A stretch of 64,000 nucleotides of DNA from Diaphorobacter aerolatus (GTDB lineage: Bacteria; Pseudomonadota; Gammaproteobacteria; Burkholderiales; Burkholderiaceae_C). The position numbers and the translations under genes were made by a program. The stretch covers positions 2,728,001-2,792,000 of the forward strand of contig NZ_CP060783.1 of assembly GCF_014489535.1 (NCBI RefSeq), read 5' to 3'. Numbering within the stretch: position 1 is the stretch's first letter; each line of letters starts with the position of its first letter. This document shows positions 17,960 to 26,950 of this stretch, in pieces. Under the pieces are notes generated by a model. The model ran no database searches. It was not told the DNA's origin and saw nothing but the letters and a program-made list of their open reading frames with translations.

Positions 17960-18947
17960 CACTGACCTCCCTCGAAATACACGACAAGAGCGCTCGCATC
18001 ACGCTGTCCAAGGTCTCCGGAAACCACGCTTGCCATTGCGCCTTCATTCAATTCGTTGTCGCCAAACAGGCTGTCCACGCGAACCTGCGCCAGCTTCTGC
18101 CCGGGCAAGGTGATCAGCGCGCCCGTCTGCGGCGACTTGATCTGCTCGCCCGCGGACTGCACCGCGAGCAGCATTCCAGGTTTCAGTCCCTGACTCTTGC
18201 CGCCACTGACAAACAAACGAGAGCCTTCGCGTTTGAGGACGGCCGTTGTCCAGGGGCGGCGATTGAGTTCCACGGACAGTTTGCTGACGGCCTCGGAGAC
18301 CGCTTGCCGGATGGCGGAGTCGTTGAGTGTTCCGTCATAGTTGGCGCGCGAGCCGAATCCGAAGGTGGAAGACACCTCATTGGTCGCTTCGCCTGCGCCA
18401 GACGTCGCGAAGAACACGTGTCCGGTGCGGGTGTCGACCATTCGGATATCCACCTTGGCAAATGCGACCTGCTTCTTGCTCGATGAGGCAAAACCCGAAC
18501 TGCCAACCGTCTTGCGACCGAACTCGGTGAGTGAGCCGACGATCAGCGCGTCGACACCAATGAGGTTGAGCTTCTGATTGGTGAGTTGACTCTCGGTCAC
18601 GACCTTGTCGATATCCGGACGCTCGAACACGAGATAAGCGCCCGACTCAGTCAATGCCTTGCTGAATAGATCGGTGACCTGTTTGCCCAACGGATCCCGG
18701 ATTTGTCACGCAGAAGCGATTGACCGTAGGTGGTTTCGTTGGAAATGCGACCCAGCGCTACCTTGCGTTTGAGCACCGGTGCCGCCGGAGTCTGCTTCAG
18801 CACCTGGGCCTGAGCTTCGCGTTGTGTGGCCGCCGTGTGCGCGGAGTCCTTGGTTGCAATCGGTGCTTGCTGAACAGCGCAACCGCCCACCATCAATGTG
18901 GCCGCAATGGCCATGCCCACACTACTCCGCCCTCTCTTCATGCGCAT
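17959..18947 (-). CDS. CsgG/HfaB-family lipoprotein (frameshifted)
   Basis: 329 residues after repair. Lipobox MVGGC near residue 23, then LKRKVALGRISNETTYGQS, the start of the CsgG domain, and GKQVTDLFSKALTESGAYLV, LVGVDALI-type strand (LNLIGVDALIVGSLTEFG), VDIRMVDTRTGHVFFATSG and a C-terminal region with RRPWTTAVLKREGSRLFVSG. CsgG forms the outer-membrane curli secretion pore; members without curli genes, as here, have other unknown export or envelope roles. The frame breaks at the CCC run 18696-18698; one added base restores RDKSGDPLGKQVTD. ATG 18947 has a strong GGAGG 6 nt upstream. First gene of the operon. Confidence 0.86.
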
Positions 18948-19079
18948 ATCGTTCCTCCGAGCTCGGTGGCTACAAATAATGCGCTGAATTATTGCAAAGT
19001 AAGACTTACAAATACTTTAATCTTTGTTGCCTAAAGTCACATTTATCAAAAGTCGCGCTGTCACCTCCTCCGGGACGCA

Positions 19080-20351
19080 TCAGGCCGTAGCGGGTTTCGC
19101 CGTCGCCTTGGCCGCCACGCCCGCGCCCACGAATCCCGCCGACACCACCGACAGCGCCAGAGCCGCTGCGGAGCCGAAGAAGATGCCGGGCACCATGTTC
19201 GCGTCGAGCATCGCGCCAAATACCGGGGCCGCGAGGCAGAAGCCCAGGTCCAGTCCCGAGTAGACCGTTCCGTAGACGCGACCCGTGGCACCGGGCGGGG
19301 CAGCGCGCTTGATCAGCATGTCGCGCGACGGGCCAGCGATGCCGATGCCCAGGCCGGCGAGCGAAGTCACCACCAGCGCGGCCATGCCCGGCAGCACGCC
19401 AAGTCCGACCACGGCGAGCAATATGGCCGCGGCCAGCAGGCACAGCGAGATGATTTTCTCAAGGCGCTGCACGCGTGCCACCAGAAAGCCGCCGATCAGC
19501 ATGCCGACGGCTCCGCACAGCATGTAGCCGGTCACCACCAGGGCGGTGACGGACAGGGGCGTGCCGTAGAGCTTGTGCAGGGCCGGGCTCGCGAAGCTCT
19601 GGATGGCCGACAGCGAGCAGGTGCTCCAGAAGAAGAACGAGAAGCACAGCCATACCGAGGGCAGCTTCAAAAAGGCCATCGGGTGCTCGGGCGCGGCGGG
19701 CGTCGCGCCATGCGCCGCTGGCTGGTTGGACCAGGAACCCTGGCGGTCGTCGAGCGCGTCGCGGTTGAGCACCATGATCACCAGCACGACGAAGGCGAGC
19801 GCCGCGCCGCTCAGGCAGGCGACACGCCAGGAACCCGTGGCGGTAGCGATGCCAGCCATGAATACCGGCGCCGTTGCCCATCCCAGATTGCCCGAGATGC
19901 CATGCACCGAGAAGCCGTGCCCGAGCCGTTTCGCCGATACGCGCTTGTTCAGAATGGTGAAGTCGACGGGGTGGAACGGCGCATTGCCCATGCCTGCCAG
20001 CAGCGAGGCGAGAATCAGTGACGCATAGCCACTGGCAGTGCCTGCGACCAGGCCCGCCGCGATGAAGCATGAGAGCGCGAAGAACAGCACCGGACGCGCG
20101 CCCACGCGATCGACGAGAAAGCCCGCGAGCATCTGGCCGACGCCCGAGACCACGAAGAACACCGACACCAGAAAGCCGAGCTGCGAGTAGCTGTAGCCGA
20201 ATTCCGCGATCAGGAACGGAAACAGCGGCGGCAGCAGCATGTGGAAGAAGTGCGAGGAGCCATGCGCGAGGCCGATCAGGCCGATGGTTCGCGCGTCCTG
20301 CCGGAAATTGTCCGGCGACGACGGGGAAGCCGGTGATGTTGTCGTGGTCAT
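19080..20351 (-). CDS. MFS transporter
   Basis: 423 residues, twelve predicted helices. N-terminal half: RTIGLIGLAHGSSHFFHMLL, FPFLIAEFGYSYSQLGFLVS, then GQMLAGFLVDRVGARPVL as the TM2-3 loop motif. C-terminal half: MLIGGFLVARVQRLEKIISL, GIAGPSRDMLIKRAAPPGAT, GTVYSGLDLGFCLAAPVFGA. The HGSSHFFHMLLPPLFPF start resembles the fosmidomycin-resistance/FSR subgroup. Divergent from an AraC-type regulator 65 bp away, its likely controller. Substrate not predictable; efflux of a small organic compound is a reasonable guess. Confidence 0.86.
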   Translation of the reverse strand: MTTTTSPASPSSPDNFRQDARTIGLIGLAHGSSHFFHMLLPPLFPFLIAEFGYSYSQLGFLVSVFFVVSGVGQMLAGFLVDRVGARPVLFFALSCFIAAGLVAGTASGYASLILASLLAGMGNAPFHPVDFTILNKRVSAKRLGHGFSVHGISGNLGWATAPVFMAGIATATGSWRVACLSGAALAFVVLVIMVLNRDALDDRQGSWSNQPAAHGATPAAPEHPMAFLKLPSVWLCFSFFFWSTCSLSAIQSFASPALHKLYGTPLSVTALVVTGYMLCGAVGMLIGGFLVARVQRLEKIISLCLLAAAILLAVVGLGVLPGMAALVVTSLAGLGIGIAGPSRDMLIKRAAPPGATGRVYGTVYSGLDLGFCLAAPVFGAMLDANMVPGIFFGSAAALALSVVSAGFVGAGVAAKATAKPATA

Positions 20352-20416
20352 GCGGTGATGTTAGGCGCAAGCTGCCGCGTCCGATATACGATAGTCTGCC
20401 AATTTCTATCGCGAAC

Positions 20417-21294
20417 ATGCCAAGCAGTCCACCACCCTCTCCCATAGCCGCACGTCGCGCCGCGCGGCCCGTGGCCCATGTGGAGGCGTTTTTGCCGCCG
20501 CCGTTCGTGCCGACGCGTGCGCGCCCGGTGCGCGTTCGCTACCGCAAGCTGCGCGCCGACACCCGGATCCTGCCCCACAGCCACGACTGGGCGCAGGTGG
20601 CGCTTTCGGCCTATGGCGTGCTGCGGCTGGATGTTCCCACCGGCACCTACATCGTGCCGCCGCATCGCGCGGTATGGGTGCCACCGGGCGTGGAGCACGC
20701 CGTGACCATGGTGGAGGACGCCGATCTGCGCACGCTCTATCTGTACCAGCCCGCAGGCCAGTGCGGGCCCTCGGTTGCGCGGCATGAACGTGCGGTCTGG
20801 CAGCAGTGCCGCGTACTCGAGGCCTCGGACCTGCTGCGCGCGCTGGCCCGGGAAATGCCGACCGAGCCCGACGATGGTCCGCCGCCCGATGCCGAAACAC
20901 TCAGGCGCGAGCGGCACCTGAGCGCGCTGATCCTCGACGAACTGCGCCGCGCCAATCCCGTCAAGCTGGGCGTGGATCTGCCGCATGACAAGCGGCTGCG
21001 CACGCTCTGCGAGGCGGTGATCGCTGATCCCACCCTGCACGGCACGCTGGCGGACTGGGCGCGGAACACGGGCGCAAGCCCGCGCACCGTGGCAAGGCTG
21101 TTTCGCGACGAGTTGGGCAGCACCTTCACCCAATGGCGTCAGCAGGTGGTGCTGGCCAAGGCACTCTCGCTGGCCGCGACACGCATGCCGATGGCGCGGA
21201 TCGCAACCGAACTGGGCTACAGCCCGAGCGCCTTCAGCGCGATGGTGCGCAAGTCGGTCGGCGAGTCTCCGGGCGGTTCTTTGGTTCGCTGTGA
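20417..21294 (+). CDS. AraC-family transcriptional regulator (C-terminal frameshift)
   Basis: About 292 residues. N-terminal cupin: LRADTRILPHSHDWAQVALS, GTYIVPPHRAVWVPPGVEHA. C-terminal double HTH: LADWARNTGASPRTVARLFR and MARIATELGYSPSAFSAMVRK. As given, the frame reads on to 21370 with an unrelated tail that runs 58 nt into the convergent gene. One base added near 21271-21278 changes the tail to a normal AraC ending with FFGSL and a TGA at 21292-21294; I use that end. It is divergent from the MFS gene and probably regulates it. The 65-bp spacer is too short to name an operator. Confidence 0.83.
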
Positions 21295-21312
21295 GCGCGC
21301 GCCGCGCGGACA

Positions 21313-21824
21313 TCACAGCGTCTTCGCGAGCGCCTCCATCTGGCTCGCGCAAATGCCCCAACCTTCGTGAAAACCCATGTCCTCGTGCGTCTTGCGGTCC
21401 TGCGCATTCCAGTGGCGCGCGATGGCGGTGTAGCGCGTGCCCGAGCCTTCGGGTTCGAAGCTGACGATGGCGGTCATGAACGGCTTTTCGGACGGTATCC
21501 AGCCCGCGCGATAGGCGTCGGTGAACACCAGGCGGCGGTTGGGAACGACTTCGAGATACACCCCGTCATTGGGCATTTCCTGGCCCTCGGGGCTGCGCAT
21601 GACCACGAGGCAGCGGCCGCCCGGGCGCAGATCGACCTCGGCGCGCGCCACGCTCCACGGCGCGGGCACGAACCATTTGACGAGCAATTCGGGCTCGGTC
21701 CAGCAGCGAAAGAGTTTGTCCGCAGGCGCGTCGATCAGGCGCGTGAGCACCAGATCGTTGGCGTGCGACGGCTTTTGCTCCGACGCCTCGCCGTCGCTCT
21801 TCGGGGTGAGGTGGAATCAGTCAT
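21313..21824 (-). CDS. SRPBCC (AHSA1/START-like) domain protein, N-terminal frameshift
   Basis: 170 residues after repair. TRLIDAPADKLFRCWTEPEL, LVKWFVPAPWSVARAEVDLR and GWGICASQMEALAKTL are typical AHSA1 (activator of Hsp90 homologue 1-like) features. Such proteins bind hydrophobic ligands in a helix-grip fold; the role is unknown. ATG at 21824 has AAGGAG 8 nt upstream and encodes MTDSTSP, but is out of frame with the domain. One G added to the G4 run 21803-21806 joins them. It sits with two VOC genes and a DUF1428 gene in the same orientation, a common cluster of small proteins. Confidence 0.83.
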
Positions 21825-21885
21825 GGCGATGTCTCCTTGTGGTGTGTGGTGCGGCGACGACCCAATCGACCGACGCCGCGCCGTG

Positions 21886-22274
21886 TCATTTCATGGAATG
21901 CACGCCGAAGCAATTGTCCTCGGTGTCCACCAAAAGCGTGCAGAAACCATAAGGCCCGATGGAAAACTTCGGCTTGAGCACCTTGCCCCGGCCGCCTCGA
22001 CGCGTGACTGTTCCACCGCGCAATCCTCGCTCGTGAAATACACCAGCGTGCCGCCGCCACCCGACGTGACGCCGTCCATTTTCACGAGCATCCCGCAGGC
22101 ACCCATGGACTCGGGCTTGCCAGGAAAGGACAGCATCTCCATGCCCGGTGCCTGCCCGTCGGGCACCTGCATGGGCTCGAGCTTCTTTTGCAGCACCGCC
22201 TCGTAGAAGGTGCGTGCGCGCTGCATGTCCTGCACATAGATTTCAAACCAGATGACGGGGTTCGGTGCGTTCAT
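21886..22274 (-). CDS. VOC family (glyoxalase/bleomycin-resistance-like) protein, frameshifted
   Basis: 129 residues after repair. Begins MNAPNPVIWFEIYVQDMQRA, the first beta-alpha-beta-beta-beta module, with EMLSFPGKPESMGACGMLVK and TLVYFTSEDCAVEQSRVEAA. The second module resumes after a break at the C4 run 21986-21989; one added base gives GGKVLKPKFSIGPYGFCTLL and VDTEDNCFGVHSMK, then TGA at 21886-21888. VOC proteins are metal-dependent isomerases, dioxygenases or drug-binding proteins; the substrate cannot be read. It lies 32 bp after the next VOC gene, probably co-transcribed. Confidence 0.84.
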
Positions 22275-22306
22275 GTCGATCTCCTTGGGTCATTGCGTCG
22301 CCGGTA

Positions 22307-22750
22307 TCAACGGGGCGCTTGCGGGTCGAACACGTTGACCATCCACGGCGTGTTGAAGCGGTCGGTCACCATGCCGAAGCCTGCCGACCAGAAGGTCTTG
22401 TCAAACGGCATCGTGACCTTTCCGCCTTCCGCCAACGCGTTGAAGACGCGACGCCCCTCCTCCACGTTGTCCACGGCGATGTTGACGTTGATGCCTTGTG
22501 GCGCTTGGTAGCCGCCGCCTGCGCAGCCCTCGGGCATGGTGTCAGAGCCCATGATTTCCTGTTCGCCGAATTTCACGTAGGCATGCATCACGCCGTTTTT
22601 CGCGCTCTCGGGCAGGGGCGGCATGCCTTCGGACGCGGGCATGTCGCCAAACCGCATGATCGGGCCCATTTTTCCGCCAAATACCTTGGCATAGAACGTC
22701 ATGGCTTCCTCGCAGTTGCCATTGAAGGTGAGATAGGGGATGAGTTGCAT
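22307..22750 (-). CDS. PhnB-like VOC family protein
   Basis: 147 residues. MQLIPYLTFNGNCEEAMTFY, AKVFGGKMGPIMRFGDMP and GVMHAYVKFGEQEIMGSD match the PhnB / 3-demethylubiquinone-9 methyltransferase-like VOC subgroup, and KTFWSAGFGMVTDRFNTPWM is its C-terminal signature. The family name is historical; no methyltransferase motif is present. Intact reading frame. Ribosome-site-like GGAGACATTTCC precedes the ATG. Neighbours are another VOC gene downstream and DUF1428 upstream. Confidence 0.88.
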   Translation of the reverse strand: MQLIPYLTFNGNCEEAMTFYAKVFGGKMGPIMRFGDMPASEGMPPLPESAKNGVMHAYVKFGEQEIMGSDTMPEGCAGGGYQAPQGINVNIAVDNVEEGRRVFNALAEGGKVTMPFDKTFWSAGFGMVTDRFNTPWMVNVFDPQAPR

Positions 22751-22879
22751 GGAAATGTCTCCGTGGGTTGGAATCGCGTTGTGGAAAAAAAAGCTTGAAG
22801 AACGCTTCAGTGTCGGGCGTCCGGCTTTCAGATTGATGAACGCCGCATGCCTGAGCGACCGTTTAGGTTCGGGCCAGGA

Positions 22880-23233
22880 TCAGGCCACCAGAATGGGCTG
22901 GAAGCCTCCGTAGATGAGGCGCTTGCCGTCGAACGGCATGTCCTTGGACATCTCGGGATCGTCCATCACGGCCTTCATGCCGCGCTCGCGCGTCGCCTTG
23001 TCCGGCCACACGACCCACGAGAACACGACGACCTCGTCGGGCTCGCGCTTGACGGCCATGGGCATGGAGGTGAGCTTGCCCTCGGGCACGTCATCCGCCC
23101 AGCACTCGACGACCGAAAGCGCGCCGTGCTTCTTGAACAATTGCGCCGAGGCGGTCGCCATCGCGAGATAGCGTTCCTTGTCCTGCGTTTTCACGGGGCA
23201 GAGAAACCCGTCAACGTAGTTCTGCTGCTTCAT
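22880..23233 (-). CDS. DUF1428 family protein
   Basis: 117 residues. NYVDGFLCPVKTQDKERYLA, ECWADDVPEGKLTSMPMAVK and VVVFSWVVWPDKATRERG are typical of DUF1428, a dimeric alpha/beta-barrel (ferredoxin-like) family of unknown function. It is divergent from a TetR regulator, and a 13-bp palindrome in the spacer could serve both. Good AAGGAG-like site (TTGAAGGAGTC) before the ATG. First gene of a run of four small genes on this strand. Confidence 0.88.
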   Translation of the reverse strand: MKQQNYVDGFLCPVKTQDKERYLAMATASAQLFKKHGALSVVECWADDVPEGKLTSMPMAVKREPDEVVVFSWVVWPDKATRERGMKAVMDDPEMSKDMPFDGKRLIYGGFQPILVA

Positions 23234-23344
23234 GGCTCTGACTCCTTCAATGGTTGGTCAACAAAATAAAAAAGAAAAATCCAGATGGAATTCAGCAAAG
23301 AATTCACAAATGTGGACAACGTTCACTTATTTTGCCGATTAAAA

Positions 23345-23357
23345 TGGACACTGTCCA
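23345..23357. promoter_or_regulatory. TetR-type operator candidate
   Basis: TGGACACTGTCCA, perfect 6-bp arms around one base, 34 bp before the TetR start and 112 bp before the divergent DUF1428 start. A related half-site GTGGACAACGTTCAC lies about 30 bp to the left. Position and symmetry suggest TetR autoregulation; not proven. Confidence 0.5.
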
Positions 23358-23390
23358 CATCCAGTTTGTCCGGTTTGGTAAGGATTTGTG

Positions 23391-24077
23391 ATGACGCCCT
23401 TGTTCGGGGCGTCGCCCTGCCACCGGCCCATGCACATGCCAGACAACCCATCCGACCTCGCCATTCGACGCAGCTACCACCATGGCGACCTGCGACAGTC
23501 GCTGATCGACGCAGGGCTCACGCTCGCGCGCGAGGGCGGGCCGCAGGCCATCGTGTTGCGCGAGGCCACGCGCCGCGCGGGCGTCGCGCCGAATGCGGCA
23601 TACCGGCACTTCGCCAATCGGGAAGCGCTGTTCGAAGCCGTGCGCGCCCAGGTGCTGGCCACCATGGCCGGGGCCATTGCGGTGGAGATGCAGCCAGCGC
23701 GGCAACTGGGAGATGCGGCCGAGCGCTCCCGTGCCATGCTGGCCGCCGTGGGGCGTTCGTATCTCGCGTTTGCGCAAGCCGAGACGGGCTGGTTTCGCAC
23801 CGCCTTTGCGCGCAGCGATGAAGGCAATGTGCAACAGGAAGCTGCGGCGCTCGGCCCGTCGGCCGACCCGTTTGAACTGCTGCGCGAATCGCTGGACGCC
23901 ATGGTGCAGGCCGGAGTGCTGCCCGCAGAGCGCCGCGCCATGGCCGAGTATCTCGCCTGGTCCACGGTGCACGGCATGGCGACACTGATGATCGACGGCC
24001 CGCTGCGCCACAGCCCGCCCGGGCTGCGCGCGCAGCTCACGACCCGGCTGCTGCAGATGGTGGAAAAGGGGCTCTGA
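23391..24077 (+). CDS. TetR/AcrR-family regulator
   Basis: 228 residues. N-terminal HTH: RRSYHHGDLRQSLIDAGLTL, ATRRAGVAPNAAYRHFANRE, which is very typical of the YHHGDLR subgroup with a WHG (TetR_C_33) ligand domain (AWSTVHGMATLMIDGPL). Start at ATG 23391 has AAGGA 6 nt upstream; a later start at MPDNPSD is possible. Usually represses a neighbouring detoxification or fatty-acid gene; here the divergent DUF1428/VOC run and the following flavin reductase are candidates. Confidence 0.87.
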   Translation: MTPLFGASPCHRPMHMPDNPSDLAIRRSYHHGDLRQSLIDAGLTLAREGGPQAIVLREATRRAGVAPNAAYRHFANREALFEAVRAQVLATMAGAIAVEMQPARQLGDAAERSRAMLAAVGRSYLAFAQAETGWFRTAFARSDEGNVQQEAAALGPSADPFELLRESLDAMVQAGVLPAERRAMAEYLAWSTVHGMATLMIDGPLRHSPPGLRAQLTTRLLQMVEKGL

Positions 24078-24174
24078 GGCCGCGCGCTCCGCCGCGCTCG
24101 CCACGCGACTACGATGGATGGAGCGCCGGTTGCGCCGCGCTCTTTCTTGGTTCCCCCACAAGGCCCTTGCCACG

Positions 24175-24804
24175 ATGACCACCGAATCCGAACGCTTTCA
24201 CAGCTACCTGCCGCGCGAGGGCCACGGCCTGCCGCATGATCCATTCAATGCCATCGTCGGGCCACGCCCGATCGGCTGGATTTCCACGCGCAGCGGCGCG
24301 GGCGTGCTCAATCTCGCGCCCTACAGCTTTTTCAACGCGTTCAACTACACGCCGCCGATCATCGGATTCGCGAGCATCGGCAGGAAAGACACGCTGGTCA
24401 ACATCGAGGAAACGGGCGAGTTCGTGTGGAACCTGGCCACGCGGCCACTCGCCGAGGCGATGAATCAGAGCTGCGCCATGGTGCCGCCCGAGGTCAACGA
24501 ATTCGACCTGGCCGGACTCGCAACGCTCGCATCCCACAAGGTCCAGCCGCCGCGCGTGGCCGACAGTCCGGTCACCATGGAATGCCGATGCACGCAGATC
24601 ATCCAGCTTCAGGGCGTGGATGGCGAAGCGGTGGCGACCTGGCTGGTGCTCGGTGAAGTGCTGGCCGTGCACATCGACCGCAGCCTGCTCAAGGACGGCG
24701 TCTACGACACGGCGGCGGCCCAGCCGATTCTGCGTGGCGGCGGGCCGGCGGACTATTTCGCAATCGACGAGGCCCAGCGCTTTCGCATGTTCCGTCCGCG
24801 CTGA
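24175..24804 (+). CDS. Flavin reductase-like (flavoredoxin) family protein
   Basis: 209 residues from ATG 24175. LPHDPFNAIVGPRPIGWIST, NLAPYSFFNAFNYTPPIIGF and EFVWNLATRPLAEAMNQS are the FMN-binding split-barrel motifs of the flavin-reductase/DIM6-NTAB family. Conserved C-terminal half LGEVLAVHIDRSLLKDGVYD. These proteins bind FMN and often supply reduced flavin or act as flavoredoxins. An upstream in-frame ATG (24118) lacks family similarity. It follows the TetR gene by 97 bp and ends 9 bp before the convergent acetyltransferase gene. Confidence 0.88.
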   Translation: MTTESERFHSYLPREGHGLPHDPFNAIVGPRPIGWISTRSGAGVLNLAPYSFFNAFNYTPPIIGFASIGRKDTLVNIEETGEFVWNLATRPLAEAMNQSCAMVPPEVNEFDLAGLATLASHKVQPPRVADSPVTMECRCTQIIQLQGVDGEAVATWLVLGEVLAVHIDRSLLKDGVYDTAAAQPILRGGGPADYFAIDEAQRFRMFRPR

Positions 24805-24813
24805 GCGGGCGCG

Positions 24814-25581
24814 TCAGGCCAGGGCCGCAGTTTCTTTGGCGACGCTGTTGCCGTGCATGCGGGCGGCGGCGATCAGGCCGTCGATGCTCCAGCCGCGCCC
24901 GAGCAGGATGCGGCGCGTGTTGAGATCCTCGAGCAACGCCTCGTCATCGACCTCTGGGCCAAGGTAGCTCAACGCCTTGTCGCGCAGGTGCACGTAGCCC
25001 TGCTCGTAGTCGCATGCGAGGCGATCCCAGAGCGCATGCGCGCCATCGGATTGGCGCGCGCCCGTCATCAGGCACTGGCCACCATCGAGCGCCCAGCGGT
25101 AGATGGCGCTCGCCAGCCCGCGCCGCTGATACCCGGGCGAAAATTTGGAATGCGGCGCGCGCAGCAGCCTGTCGGCGCGCCTGTTGATTTCGATGAGGCG
25201 GTTGAAGACCGTGTAACCGGCGAGCCGTCCTGCACGGGTGTCTTCGATATAGACATAGCGCTCGCCATCGGCTTCGCGCAGGTGCACGGTGAAACGGGGG
25301 TCTTCGAGCAGCGGCAATCGTTCTATGCCGTGCATGGAGTCGCCGGGCGTATGCAGCCGGTCGTGCAGTGACCGCAGTTCGTTTTCGATGGCCTCGGGGC
25401 CGGTGTGAACGTCGATACGCAATTCGACGGGTGCGGGCGCCGCCAACGGCGCGAGCACGGCGCTGGCGCGCTGTGCGAGGGAATCTGAAGGACAGGAAAG
25501 AAGTCGGGAATCGTCATCGTGATGGCTGCATGCAAATGCGGGCAACCATGACGCCCAGAACGGCGGTAGTGCGAGAAACAT
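24814..25581 (-). CDS. GNAT-like acetyltransferase
   Basis: 255 residues from ATG 25581, which has AAGGAG 10 nt upstream. A GNAT-like core is suggested by YVYIEDTRAGRLAGYTVFNR and the acetyl-CoA loop-like SPGYQRRGLASAIYRWAL. The C-terminal part (LILGRGWSIDGLIAAARMHG in context RRILLGRGWSI) is unassigned. The first 40 residues look like a signal or a misread N-terminus; a different frame beginning MTIPDFFPVLQIP near 25520 would join the domain if one base were missing near 25485, so the start is uncertain. Function unknown. Confidence 0.6.
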   Translation of the reverse strand: MFLALPPFWASWLPAFACSHHDDDSRLLSCPSDSLAQRASAVLAPLAAPAPVELRIDVHTGPEAIENELRSLHDRLHTPGDSMHGIERLPLLEDPRFTVHLREADGERYVYIEDTRAGRLAGYTVFNRLIEINRRADRLLRAPHSKFSPGYQRRGLASAIYRWALDGGQCLMTGARQSDGAHALWDRLACDYEQGYVHLRDKALSYLGPEVDDEALLEDLNTRRILLGRGWSIDGLIAAARMHGNSVAKETAALA

Positions 25582-25705
25582 GGCGAAGAAGCTCCTTAGA
25601 ACGGCGGGCATGGTAGGCCACACTGCGCCACTTGTCGCAAGCGCGCGCCCATGTCGCACCCTTTCGGTGCGATATGCATTGCATTCCAGCAGCTGGGCGG
25701 CGCGC

Positions 25706-25738
25706 AAAAAGAAAGCGGCCCGAGAGCCGCTTTCTTTT
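25706..25738. terminator. Rho-independent terminator, bidirectional
   Basis: GAAAGCGGC at 25711-25719 pairs with GCCGCTTTC at 25726-25734; T4 follows on the plus strand and five A's precede (T5 on the minus strand). It ends the CsgG-like gene whose stop is at 25772. Confidence 0.88.
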
Positions 25739-25771
25739 CCTTTGCATCACCCCGGGGTGACCGTGCAGGGA

Positions 25772-26808
25772 TCAGCGCGACAGCGCGTCCAGTGTTGCCT
25801 TGTCGAAACGGCCGGTCGGGCTCAGGCCCTGATCCTTCTGGTAGGCGCGAACCGCGTTCGTGGTCCTCGGACCCATGGAGCCGTCGGGCGTCACGCTGTA
25901 GCCCAGTTCCTGCAGTCGCGCCTGCGCTTCACGCGTGGACATCGATGCGCCCGCGCGGGTCTGGGACGGAGCCGCAGCGCCGTCCACGCTCAGGCGACCG
26001 CCGCCACCGAGGCCCTGGCCCTGCACGGCTTGCGCCTTGTAGTTGCGCAGCGCCATGACCATCTGGTTGTAGGCGTCCATGAATGCCGCCGTGATGACCT
26101 TGCCCTGGGGGTATTCTGGTAGCCGCCCAGGCCGCCCCCTGCGGAGCCGCCGAAGACGCTGCCAAAACCCGCGAAATCGCTCTTGGAGGCGCTGCCTTCC
26201 GAAGACGACACCTGCACGCCCGAACGGTTGTCGACCAGGGTCAGCATGGCGCTGGCTTCGCGCGTCTTCATGCTGCCGCCGATGGCCGCAACTGCCGCAC
26301 CGCGACCGCCACCGATCAGGCCGCCGAGCGCGCCGCCGATGCCGCCCGCGTCGCTGTTGGAGAAAATGATTTCAGGCGACATGGCGTAGTCCGACGCCAC
26401 CATCTGGCCCTTGCCGAAGTTGCTGCCGCCGCGCATTTCGCCCGAGCCCATGATCTGGCGCTCGCGGTCCATGGCGCGCATGCCGGCCGCGCTGCGTTCC
26501 ACGACGATGAAGCAATTCGATTGCTGCACCAGCAATCGCAGCAGGTTGGCCGTGGGTGGCAGGCGGTATTCGTTGCGCAGAATGGTGTACCAGCCCGCAT
26601 CCTGGTTCTCGACCAGCGACACGGTGCCCAGCGGCGAAGCGCAGCGCTCGAGCTGGCTGCTGGCATTGGCGGTGTTCGAACCACCGGCCGCACCGGTCGC
26701 CACGGTCTTGGACTCCGAACTGCCCATCTTCATGTTGGTGGTTTCGCAGCCGGTCAGGACAACGGTAGCGCATGCTGCCGCGAGCAGGGTCAAATGGGTT
26801 TTGCGCAT
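25772..26808 (-). CDS. CsgG-like lipoprotein with C-terminal peptidoglycan-binding domain (frameshifted)
   Basis: 345 residues after repair. Lipobox LTGC near residue 21 (MRKTHLTLLAAACATVVL). Residues about 60-240 are CsgG-like: QDAGWYTILRNEYRLPPTAN, CFIVVERSAAGMRAMDRERQ, SDYAMSPEIIFSN, and GGALGGLIGGGRGAAVAAIG. The C-terminal ~60 residues form a PG_binding_1 domain: STREAQARLQELGYSVTPDG, SMGPRTTNAVRAYQKDQG. The frame breaks at the G5 run 26107-26111; one added base gives NTPQGKVITAAFMDAYNQMV. ATG 26808 has GGGGAG upstream. Combining a lipid anchor, CsgG domain and cell-wall-binding domain suggests an envelope-spanning role. Monocistronic with its own terminator. Confidence 0.82.
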
Positions 26809-26950
26809 CACGGACTCCCCTTCCATACGCTTGGTTGAATTTGCATCCGAACGGACTCTATTTCCGCTCAAAAAGACCGCAAATAATACCGCTGCTTGCA
26901 TTCACATTCGTGAATGATGCATTTTGTTACTTGATTTTGGTCAAGCGGTT

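Noticed and set aside
21295-21370. C-terminal extension of the AraC regulator
   Set aside because: Unrelated residues that run into the convergent gene; one missing base explains it.
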